This document shows positions 22,600 to 32,164 of a DNA stretch of 64,000 bases, piece after piece; within the stretch, counting starts at the first letter, position 1; the number at the start of each line of letters is the position of its first letter. A program made the position numbers and the translations under genes. The DNA is taken from contig MNCI01022611.1 in the NCBI GenBank assembly GCA_015680685.1, forward strand, positions 1,739,822 through 1,803,821, given 5' to 3'. Source of the stretch: Gnetum montanum (Eukaryota > Streptophyta > Gnetopsida > Gnetales > Gnetaceae). The notes under the pieces were generated by a model. It searched no databases and was not told the origin of the DNA. It worked only from the letters and a program-made list of their open reading frames with translations.

Positions 22600-23290
22600 T
22601 GATTCAAATGATTCATTATTTTTAGAAGATCATCTAGTCACTTGGAAGGTATCAACAATGTTTATCATAACTCCTTATGATAAAATGGTTAAAGTCAAAT
22701 ATCATGCCATTGGAGAAAGAAAAAAAAGGAATGATCTACGAAAAGAAGTGCTTCATTAGATTAAGAAGACTATCTCTGAGATCTCGTTGCTACTCATCCC
22801 AATCAAAGTAGCAATGGATGGAAAATTAAAATGGTGAAATTTTATAGCTTTCATTGACATAGGAGCAACCTTGAATTTTACACATCAAAATGTCATGGAA
22901 AATTGGGTTGAGTCTACTAGCCCATTCAAAATAGATACCATGAATGATATGAGGCATATTAATAAATTTTCTCTAGATATACCAGTCAAAATCAATGATA
23001 AGCTCATTAAAGAAATAGATTTGATGCAAATCAATGATGAAAAATTTAATATTGGACTTGGAGCTAATTTTATGAATCACTTGTCTTCATACACCATAGG
23101 AAAAGAATTAGTGTTCATGATAGTGGAAGATCAGAAGTTCATAGTTCCAATAGTTCCTCCTAAGGTAGGAAAATCACAATTTGAGAAATCAAGGTTTTAT
23201 ACTAAGAATCTATCACTAGCACAAATCATGAGACATGAAGCCAAGAAAGATAAGAGAAAATCCAAGTATCAACAAGTGTAGAAGATGCTG
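22600..23290 (+). pseudogene. Aspartic protease region of Y
   Basis: FIDIGATLNFTHQNVM at about 22850-22897 is a retropepsin active site with Asp at 22856-22858 and Ile in place of Thr/Ser. The clean frame 22871-23281 (136 residues) continues through IGLGANFMNHLSSYTIGKEL, the flap-to-C-terminal half. The protease would process the polyprotein. It stands directly before RT, as in both Ty3 elements and caulimovirids. Inactive as it stands. Confidence 0.7.
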
Positions 23291-23439
23291 AAATTTGAAG
23301 GTATGAGATTAAATCCAATTGATGAAATATAAGAATTACTAAAAAAGTGTTGCTATGAACTTCCACTAGATTTTTGGTCAAAGGATAGTCCAAAAGCCTA
23401 CATTCCTACAATGCATCCCATACTAGTCCAAAGCAAGGC

Positions 23440-24150
23440 CTTACTAATGAATAGAATTAATGAGATTGAAGTATGGTGATAAAATACATCCCACTAAATG
23501 TAATAACAGTTGACATCAAATGGCCATTACCAAATAAAGAAGAACTAATTCAAAGGATAGCTACAAAGAAAGTTTTCAGCAAGTTTGATTGCAAGTCAGG
23601 ATATCATCAAATCAAGATCACCAAAGATGGCATTCATAAGACTACCTTTAGCACTCTAGGAGGACTGTATGAATGGCTAGTAATGTCATTCAGTTTGAAA
23701 AATGCACCTACCCAATTTCAATGCAGAATGGACACTATCTTTGGTAAGACGAAAAGCTTTGTGTGCAACTACATAGATGATTTTTAAATCTATTTTGATA
23801 ATCTTGAAGATCATTATAAGCATCTTAAGGAATTTGCAAAAGTTTGTTTCAAACATGGGATAGGGCTTTCAGCCAATCCAAAAAAGTTTTAGATTTGTAA
23901 GAATGAAATAAAATTTCTAGGAATAGTCATTAAGGGAGGAAAATTTTATATGCAACCTCATATATTGCAGAAGATTTCCTAGTTTCTAGACAAATTGGGA
24001 TATAAATAATAGTATCTAAGGTTCTTAAGTTTCATAAATTATGTTTCCATATATATCTCTCATTTATTAGACAAAACTACTCAAATTAGAAAGTGCAAGA
24101 ACTCCACTCCCTACAAATGGAGTAAAGAAGCCACAGATCAAGTAAAGCAA
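23440..24150 (+). pseudogene. Reverse transcriptase region of Y
   Basis: The clean frame 23473-23787 holds WPLPNKEELIQRIATKKVF, FSKFDCKSGYHQIKI, GLYEWLVMSFSLKNAPTQFQ and, at the end, NYIDDF, the catalytic Tyr-Ile-Asp-Asp box. A stop follows immediately at 23785-23787; the thumb continues in frame (KEFAKVCFKHGIGLS, then NEIKFLGIVI, to about 24000). The LPNK and DCKSG wording is what separates caulimovirid RT from the Ty3 RTs elsewhere in this window, which read PLPRI/DLKSG. The enzyme copies RNA to DNA in the particle. Confidence 0.8.
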
Positions 24151-24640
24151 TTGAAGAAAGAATGCCAAAGGTTACCACCATTAGAGCCTATTTTTAAGGG
24201 TCCATTCATCCTTAATATAGATGCTAGTTATGATGCTTGGGAAGTGGTGCTATTAAAGATAGGAGCTACAAAAGATGAAGAAAAGGTTTGTGCATATGCT
24301 TTAGGATGTTTTGCTAAGAATGAGTTGAACTATTGGCCCGTAGAAAAGGAGATTCTCACAACAATAAAGGGCGTAGAGAAATTTCATCCTTATCTAATTG
24401 AAGAATCCTTTATTCTAAGAATAGATTCATCTAATTTGGAAACCTTGATGAAATAAATAATCACAGCCTCACCAAAGTTGCAGAGGTTTGTGTGGTGGAA
24501 GTTTTTACTGTCTCAGTATTAATTTTCAATTGAAAGATTTCTAGTAGAAGTTAATTACCTTCCAAATGCTCTCACAAGAGAATTAAAAAGTTATATGTTT
24601 CAAGCATCATCATCATCATCGCCATTAGCAAAATTCATCC
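24151..24640 (+). pseudogene. RNase H region of Y
   Basis: The open frame 24151-24456 contains FILNIDASYDAWEVVLL (first catalytic Asp), YALGCFAKNELNYWPVEKEI (catalytic Glu) and LRIDSSNLETLMK (Asp). After a stop, QRFVWWKFLLSQY and VNYLPNALTRE follow, the end of RNase H, with the last Asp changed to Asn-Ala. It would remove RNA from the RNA-DNA hybrid. No integrase core follows. Confidence 0.75.
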
Positions 24641-25305
24641 CAAGAGATCAATCAATAAATTGGCCTTTAAAATCTCTAGAAGCTAGAGTAAAATGGTGCT
24701 GAAGGATCAAACATTGCTTTCCACAAGAGGAAACAAAAAATGTATCTAGTTTGTATCCCAATTTAGATTTTTTTGTCAACATGGCTAGTAGAATAGATTG
24801 CTTTGTGAATAATCTAAAATGGAGCTGACTCGAGTTAAAGTTGCTATTGCATCTAAAAAAGGAAAAGGTGCTAGACAACATCCTACTAACTCATCAATAG
24901 CTATTCACCAATTAGATAGCTTGTAACTATCTAACAACTCTACTAGATTGGGACAACTGGGAGAATGTGCTTTGCCAAACTTTCTAGTGCATTAACCTTT
25001 ATCAAGATGTTACCTTATATTAGAATGAATGTATCATGGAGAGACCACCAGAATTCAAAGATTCTCAATTATCATCAAAGGGTGCTAGGATGCCAACAAT
25101 AATGCTAGAAGAGATAGCAAAGTTGATAAGGACATGTCACGATTGCCAAGTGTCAAGATCTAAGATGTGCAACGTGCACTAAGCTATTTTAAAGGCTCTT
25201 TAATGAAGCATGTGTGTAATAATTGTATTTTATTGATGTGATTTAAATGATGTAACTCCATCTCTATCCTCTCCTCCTAATATTGTTAGTTTCTTCCTTC
25301 CCATT
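24641..25305 (+). other. Y 3' region after RNase H
   Basis: Short frames without clear family. At about 25090-25180 the coding TCHDCQVSRSKMC, preceded in another frame by ILNYHQRVLGC, faintly resembles the HHCC zinc motif of integrases; spacing is too short and no catalytic core follows. No other feature is seen before the promoter-like site. Confidence 0.4.
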
Positions 25306-25314
25306 CTATTTAAG
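25306..25314 (+). promoter_or_regulatory. Candidate TATA box of Y
   Basis: CTATTTAAG lies after a pyrimidine-rich stretch and about 240 bases before the right terminal repeat, where the promoter of a pararetrovirus pregenomic RNA would be expected. No other evidence. Confidence 0.35.
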
Positions 25315-25551
25315 TAAGAGATCCCTACCATTGTAAAGCATGAGTGTTTAAGGTTACAATAGAATTTCTTGATCCTATCTTTAGGTTCAATTGCATAATA
25401 CTTTTCTTTTCTTAAGTTATTGTGAACTATCCTTAAGTGGATACAACCCACCCTTGTTTAGCCTAATACACATTAGTCTAAACAATTTCTAGTAAATGGC
25501 ACACTAAGCTAGCTTCATTGTTAGCTGTGTAGCTTTCCAAGCACTACACGG

Positions 25552-25700
25552 TGCCTCTAGGAAGTGTTCGTAGTAAGCTTAAGTGCTCATTATGTTAGTT
25601 ATCCATTTGTTATGATGGCCTTCAAGATGCCCAGAGAATATCATGATCAAACTGAGACTTATCTCAAGGCTAGACATGATGCTAGATAGATGATGCCCCA
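25552..25700 (+). repeat. Right 149-bp terminal direct repeat of Y
   Basis: Second copy of 18879-19027, ending GATGCCCCA at 25700, that is, at the position that precedes the primer site in the left copy. The X sequence resumes at once with ATCAACTAAAG (homologous to 16116). The bases before it (caagcactacacgg) are not a polypurine tract. Confidence 0.9.
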
Positions 25701-27549
25701 ATCAACTAAAGATACCAAATGTTGAATCCATATTAAACGTTATGGCATTGACTTGGTTGGAAAAAGGGCCATCAAGTTATGATAGGTAAGATGTTCAACC
25801 TATCAAAGATTGAAATTTTATAAAATATAAGTTGAAATAAAATGTAAAAAATCTTAGTAGAGATAATAGAAAACCATAAATCTTAAATTCCTTAGACATG
25901 ATTACAACAATCTCATGGAGTTGTACATCGAAATTTGGAAACTATTCTATGAAGCTAAGATAAATTGGAAAAAATATGAAAAGTTTTTAGTCCTTCTTCA
26001 AGCTCTCAAGATGACATATGAACAAGAGTTACTATTTTATGAGCCATAAACCCTTTATGAAACTTATGTTTTACCACTTAATACAAAAATGAAACTTAGT
26101 GGATTTAAAAATAGAAGAAAATAAGATTCAAAGGGCAAGGAAAAAGGATTCAAATTAGAGAAGGAATCTAAGTCAAATTCTAAAGATAAATATAGAAATG
26201 ATTCCAAGAAGAAAGATTAGGATGATGAGAACCACAAGGCCAAGAAGGAAAAGGTTGAGGAAACAACTCATCCAAGATTCAATGCTTCACATGTGAAGAG
26301 CAGGAACACAAGCAATGAGAATGTCTACTTTACAAGGCAACCAAGGGCAAGGATGTACAAACCATGGAGGTGGAGAAGACATTAAGAAAATTTCTTTAAA
26401 GAAATAATCCTAATGTTCCTAAGGTTCAGAAAGTTTCTAAATTAAATTGTTATTCATTTATGAAAAATGTTAACAGATAAGATCATCCATCAAGAAAATT
26501 GTTATATTAGATTAGGGATAGATATTTTCTTAGTGAGGAATTGATTTGAGTTTTGATTGATGTGGGAGCCCAAGAAAATGTTATTTCTTGTAGGATAGTT
26601 TCTAGACTTGTTTTAGTGATAAATCTTCATCCTAGATCCTACAAGGAACATTAGTTGTCAAGAGACTTCTCTCAAGAGATGAGAGAGTAGTATGTCTTAA
26701 ATTTCAAAATCTAGCATTTTCATGACTTTGTGAAATACGATGTACTATCAATTGATTGTGCTAATGTAATTATTTGATTATCTTAAAATTTTGATAATGG
26801 TGCTTAATTTTATGAAGGAAACATGTACAAAGTTCTATGACAACTAAATAAGTGAGGCATCAAAGATCACTTAATACTTTCTTAATTATTCTTGGGGAGA
26901 TAGAATATATTAAGGAACATGATAAGGTTGGTTTTCATTTTGTGATTGTATCAACTATTAGTTCTAATCATGATGTTGTACAAGTAGAACTTATAACAAG
27001 TGTGCTAGGTTTGAAGTAATAATTTTCCAAAGTCTTCAGAGGAGAAATGGATGGATAGGAATTAATGAGGAATGTTGAACATCAAATTCATTTCATCCCT
27101 AGTATTACTATTTCAAATGAGAAGACATACCAGATGGAATTGAATCAAAAGACTAAATGACAATGGAAAGTAAAGGATTTGATTTCAAATGGATTCATGA
27201 GGAAGTCAATTTCTCCTTATGAAATTCTAATAATACTTATGCTAAAGAAGTATAAAGATGAATGGAGGATGTGCATGGATTTAAGGGTTGTGAATAGGAT
27301 AATAGTAAGGTACAATATTTCTATTTAATGGATTGATGATATTTTTTATGTCCTTAAAAATCCATACGTTTTTAGCAAAATTGATTTGAAGAGTGGGTAA
27401 CATGAAATTTGGATTAGAACTGGGGATGAATAAAAGATTACTTTCAAAATATCATATTGATTATTTGAGTGGTTTGCGATGCCAATTTGGATAACTAATG
27501 TACCTACTACATTCATGAGGTTTATGCAAGAGTGCTTGTTTTACATCAT
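25701..27549 (+). pseudogene. Second copy of X gag-protease-RT segment
   Basis: Aligns from its first base with 16116-17965, closely by eye. It contains the second half of gag with knuckle remnant (about 26278), the protease site LIDVGAQENVISCRIV (about 26551) and RT with FSKIDLKSG (about 27370) ending at the same truncation point. The 5' part of gag, primer site and LTR are absent because the copy starts at the border of Y. Stops are largely shared with the first copy, so it was already dead when duplicated. Confidence 0.85.
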
Positions 27550-28253
27550 TGTTATTACCACTCCTTGAGCCTAGCCCCGTAGCATGATTATAATCACCTC
27601 ACCTTGAATGATAATGATGACCTATGTTTGACATCCATGCATTGTGGCCATGTGATATCTCCTTCATCATGCTCCATATTCAAGTCCATTGAAGGTAACA
27701 CATCTCATTCAATGAAAAAAGAAAATCAAATCTAGCCTTGTCAATCAAACCTTCATTAGGTTTCACACTTCCAAAAAAATAAGAAAAAATGGGAAAGAAA
27801 ATTGCCAAGAAGCCTAAAGACTAATGAATACCAAAAGACAAACCAATGGCTTCAAACAAGTAGATGGATGAGCCTAACTACTAAATAAACCTTGGAGTGA
27901 GATGCTAGTTCCTTCAAAAATATTACCAAGTAACCAACACTTCAAAGTGTGAAGCTCGAAGATCACATTAACTAGCCAGTATGTCATTGCCATGATATAT
28001 CCATTATGTTAACATTAGGAATTCATTGTTAACCCATGTGACCACTTCTTCATGATGAAATATAGCCTTTAACCTTTATCATCTTATCATAACACTTAAT
28101 CCCATCATCACAAGCACTCTTTGGCATGGTTTCACACTACTAAATCAACTGTGGAGAGAGAACATTGGTGATGGGCCTACAGTGATGGTTTGTATTCTTT
28201 TTTTATGTCTCTTAGGTCCATCCTCCAAATATTAACAAAGAGGGAGGGACCAA
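27550..28253. other. Unassigned spacer, second copy
   Basis: Matches 17966-18651. No gene is seen. It ends where LTR C begins. Confidence 0.5.
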
Positions 28254-29556
28254 TGAAACATGACCAAGAAATCTCATATTGCAACTTGTAAACTCCCACC
28301 ATTAAACCCAAGGCTAAAAGTTTATTACAAAACATGAAGATTGTAATCCATGAGTGCAATTTCACATACTTTAACTTTTGGAGAAGAAAAAATGCCTCAT
28401 AAGTTATCGTAGCTTTACTCCCCAAGTGAAGAAATTCATTCCATGGCTATATTTTGGCTTGGGAAGGTTAAAAATGCATTTTGGGCTACCAAAATTGACA
28501 TTTTCATGGGTTTTGTGGGGTATAGCCTCAAATACACTAGCATTCCCTACCCCCATCATTGATGGTATTGGATTTTTATTTTCCTAGTAATGGTTAGCAT
28601 AGTGACCATAATTACCAATAGTGTTCCATAAGGTCATCATAGGAGCTATTGTATTTCCATTTTTTCATGAAGTCAATGTTGGAATGATTGGGGTTTTCAC
28701 TTTCCCTATCATGGCCAATGTAGTCACTATGATTCTCACTGGTTTCTTCATTGCCAACATAGTCACCATATTTCCTAGCATAGCTACAATAATGTGAGCA
28801 TAGTTGTAGCAAAGCCAACATAGTACCAAAATTATGTTTACTATTTTTAGTATCCAGTGTGGTTTTGATGGCCTTGGTGCATTAAAACTTATCATAAATG
28901 GAAACTATGCTAAAGTTGAAAGCTTATCACACTTGCACATGATTTCAAGTTGTCAACAATCATGGTAGACAATTTGTAATACCAAATTAAACACCAACAA
29001 CCTATTTAAAGTAGATTCCAACACTTTGAAAGGACTTTTTAAAAATTTGGCAATTGGTTGAGCATTGAAGACTCTTAGTGCATTTCCCAATAGCAAAAAT
29101 TCAAGCATTTTTCCACCATTTTTCAAGTAACACAGTAGATCTAAGCCTATGAACCATTAAGTAATTTCAAAATTTGGAGCTTGAAAGCACCTAGATCATG
29201 CAACTAACTAACTAACACAACCTACTAGTTTCAACAGACTTTAGGCATCATTCTGGCAACTCCTTCTGCATCTGGGCATACACTTGTAAATCTTGAAACT
29301 CTACTCTTGTAATATTTTTATTATTTTAATAAAAATTAGCAGTTCATTTGTTTGTGAAAGTGTATTCAAAGTTTAATTTTTTTGCTTTTTCTTAGATTAT
29401 ATCTGCATTTCTAGTTAAATTATTTGCACTCATTTACACTTCCTAAGTTCCTTGGTGATTGACAGGATCATCCATAGCACTTTGGATCTTCCTCTTGGAG
29501 GAATTTTTCACCTAGAATTTTTGGTTTTCCAGAAAATATATTTTTTAGGCATTACA
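28254..29556 (-). repeat. LTR C (minus), family of LTR A
   Basis: On the minus strand it starts TGTAATGCC at 29556 and ends GTTTCA at 28254 (1303 bp), inverted relative to LTR A at 13948-15385. It abuts the Z integrase on its start side. The flanking 5 bases (ACCAA and TTTTC) do not match, so one side was deleted or rearranged after insertion. Confidence 0.7.
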
Positions 29557-29860
29557 TTTTCCAAGGAGCATTTGGGATTGGCAAAGGTAGATAATGACCA
29601 TCTACACCCTTTCCCCTTTTGAAATTTTGACAAGTATAGCATTATTTGACAAATTTAATCACACCACTATACATCCCTAGCCAAAAGTAATTTTTTCTCA
29701 CTAATTCCAATGTCTTGGTCTTTCCCATATGTGCATCCACATCACTTTGATGTTACTCTCCAAGGAGTTTGTGCCTAAAATCACACTTTGGAACACAAAT
29801 TTTTCCATCCTTAAGAAAAATCCCATTCTTCACATGAGAGTCTTTTCATTGATCAATACT
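29557..29860 (-). pseudogene. Element Z integrase zinc-binding domain
   Basis: The minus strand encodes DGKICVPKCDFRHKLLGE, then HMGKTKTLELVRKNYFWLGM, CYTCQNF and LPLPIPNAPWK. This is the HHCC domain of Ty3 integrase (His, Cys-x2-Cys) up to the usual APW linker. LTR C cuts it at 29556, so the DDE catalytic core is missing. Confidence 0.8.
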
Positions 29861-29989
29861 TCCTAATAATGGGGAAGATAACTCTTTCCAAATTTCACAA
29901 AACCCCTTATCATTAGGATATAATGAAGCAAAAGAATCATATCCTTGAACTTTCACATTAGAAGAAACAACATGAAATCTAGACAAAGA

Positions 29990-31311
29990 TCAGCCACAAC
30001 ATTGGACTTCCCACTCCTATGTTTTAAAACAAAATGAAATTCTTGCAACTGCTCTATCCATTTCATTTGTTTGGCACTCAATTTCTTTTGAAAATTCAAA
30101 AATCAAAGTGCTCTATGATTAATAAATAAAAGAAACTCTAATCCTAGCAAGTAATGTTTCCAATGTTTAATGGCTTGAAGTCTAGCATATAACTCCTTTT
30201 CATACACACTATACTTTTTTATAGATTCATTTGATTTTTTAGAAAAGCATTCAATTGGAGAATCTTCTTGAGAAAGCACACCTCTAGTAGCAAGCACATT
30301 TTCATCTACTTTCACTTCAAAAAGTTTTAATAAATTTTGAATTTCCAAAACTAGAGCACTACAAATTTTCTCTTTCAATGCTTGAAAGGATCTTTCTTTC
30401 TCATTATCCCATAAAAATGCTGAATTTTTCTTCAAAAAAGAGAGAATAGGCCATGCAATGCAACTAAAATTCTTAATAAATCTTCTATATAAGCCAGCAA
30501 AACCAAGAAAAGATCTTACCTCTTTCACATCCTTAGGTGAAGGCTATTCCTTAATTTTCTTTATCTTACCTAGTTCCATCTTGACTTTGTTCTTGGAGAT
30601 AATATGACCTAGGTAGACAATCTCTTTTTTCATGAAGTAGCATTTCATGCCATTAATCACCAAATTTTCCTCTTATAACTTGAAACATATCGTCCTTAAA
30701 TGATGTACATGGTCTTCTTCCTTAGAACTATAAACAAGAATATCATCAAAGAAAACAATGAAACATTTACCAATAAAATACTTTAGGACTTCATGCATGA
30801 GCCTCATAAATGTAGTTGGAGTGTTGGTTAGCCAAAAAGGCATGACTAACCACTCATAAAAGCCATCTAGTATCTTAAACGCTATATTCCATTCATCTCC
30901 TACTTTAATCCTTATTTTATGATAATAACTTTCTAAATCAATTTTAGAAAAAATCATAGCATTGTCAAGCACATCAAGAATGTCATCCATCATAGGAATA
31001 GAAAATCTATACTTGATAGTAATCCTATTAATAGCCCTAGAATCTATGCACATCCTTAATTCATCCATGTCCTTCATGGGAACTAACATAGCTAGAATGA
31101 CATAAGGACAAATGGCTTCCTTAATAAAACCATTAGATAGTAATTCACTTACTTGCTTGCTCAGTTCTTCCCTCTGATTTAGATTCATGTGGTAGGCTCT
31201 TTCATTTGAGATTATAGCTCCTAGCATGAAGTCTATTTGATGTTGGAAGGATCTCATTGATCCCGGGCCTTCCAATTTTTCTTTGAAAACATTAGTAGAT
31301 TCCAATTTCAA
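29990..31311 (-). pseudogene. Element Z reverse transcriptase and RNase H
   Basis: Two long clean pieces: 30673-31311 (212 residues: FQHQIDFMLGAIISNERAYH, LRMCIDSRAINRITIKY, FSKIDLESYYHKI, YEWLVMPF, and FFDDILVYS with the catalytic Asp pair) and 30103-30528 (141 residues: VRSFLGFAGLYRRFIKNF thumb, KKYSVYEKELYARLQAIKHW of RNase H). A short frameshifted gap joins them. This is the best-preserved RT in the window. It is of the same chromovirus family as X and G3. It would act with gag in cytoplasmic particles; without gag and protease it cannot work alone. Confidence 0.9.
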
Positions 31312-31443
31312 GCCTTTTGTGGAGTAGTAGGTCCTTTATTTTCTCCAAAATTTCCAATTTTCTCTACAATAAGCTTGAGAGCATTTCTCATGTCATCCAT
31401 ATCTCTTGATAAAGATTGAACTATCTTCTTCTTTGAAGGCATG
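31312..31443 (-). pseudogene. Element Z gag N terminus fused to RT by deletion
   Basis: The ATG at 31443 (minus) opens MPSKKKIVQSLSRDMDDMRN and continues for 44 residues, then the sequence jumps directly to the RT linker (LESTNVFKEKLEGPGS). In X the same two points are about 1.8 kb apart, so most of gag and all of protease have been deleted. Confidence 0.75.
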
Positions 31444-31449
31444 ATGAAA

Positions 31450-32150
31450 ATTGATCAAAAATGTTTTTAAAAAATTCTACAAGGAAAGGTGAAATTTTCA
31501 AGATTTCTAAAGGAATGAGACAAGAAAGCATAAGATTTTCAAACCATAGCTTTTATAAGACAATGGGTGTCCAATTCCATAATTATCTTCCAATTTTTGA
31601 AAGGTATGACAAACTTAGAGATCATCCAAGCTTAGGTATAATAAGTAGCAAGAGAGAATTCATCCAAGCTTGAGAATTTGAAGTGATTCCTTGCAATTTA
31701 GATGAGAATTATTCACTTAAATGCAATTGTCTTCAATTTTAAGCTTCTCTATTACTAATTTGATGAGGAGATCCCATCGATTCCACAATCCAAGCTCTCT
31801 CAATGTTACAAAAGTAGAAAATTTGAACAAGAAAAGAAAAATGAAAGCTTTATTCTTACTCAAATGAAGATATCTTCATAGCCCCTAGAACACCCTAATT
31901 AAACACTGATAGTGTAGACAGCTATCATTCCAAGGTGAAAATTAAGCATGCTTGTTTTGAGACTTGGAACCTTTGAACACCTCCAAACAAGTCCCCATAG
32001 CCCCTAAAACACCCTAAACTCATTAATATAGTTCCAAAACACTCCCAAACATGTCAAAATATGTTGAGATCATCATCAACAAAACAAAACTAAAAGACAA
32101 ACACAAAAAAACCCAAACATCTATGCACAAACACATTAAGAATTTAACAT
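31450..32150 (-). repeat. Probable element Z 5' LTR or leader
   Basis: Non-coding sequence directly upstream of the Z gag start, with a repeated phrase agcccctaaaacaccctaa (about 31987; a variant at 31880) and an aataaag signal on the minus strand (about 31840). No second copy was found, so the LTR limits and identity are uncertain. Confidence 0.4.
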
Positions 32151-32164
32151 GGGATGGGTGATGT

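Larger units (their letters stand above)
18879..25700 (+). mobile_element. Element Y: endogenous caulimovirid-like pararetrovirus
   Basis: A 6.8-kb unit with direct repeats of 149 bp at both ends (18879-19027 and 25552-25700). Between them lie, in order, an initiator-Met primer site, a movement-protein-like region, a coat-like region ending in a zinc knuckle, an aspartic protease, RT and RNase H. This order, the LPNK-type RT and the lack of a recognisable integrase core point to Caulimoviridae-like sequence integrated into the genome. Stops and frameshifts are spread through all regions, so it is a fossil. An LTR retrotransposon with very short LTRs is the alternative, but no purine tract stands before the right repeat. 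The two repeats differ at about 16 of 149 positions. Confidence 0.7.

Noticed and set aside
18879-25700. Element Y as an ordinary Ty3 LTR retrotransposon with short LTRs
   Set aside because: Not fully excluded, but RT wording, movement-protein-like region, lack of an integrase core and lack of a purine tract before the right repeat favour a pararetrovirus.
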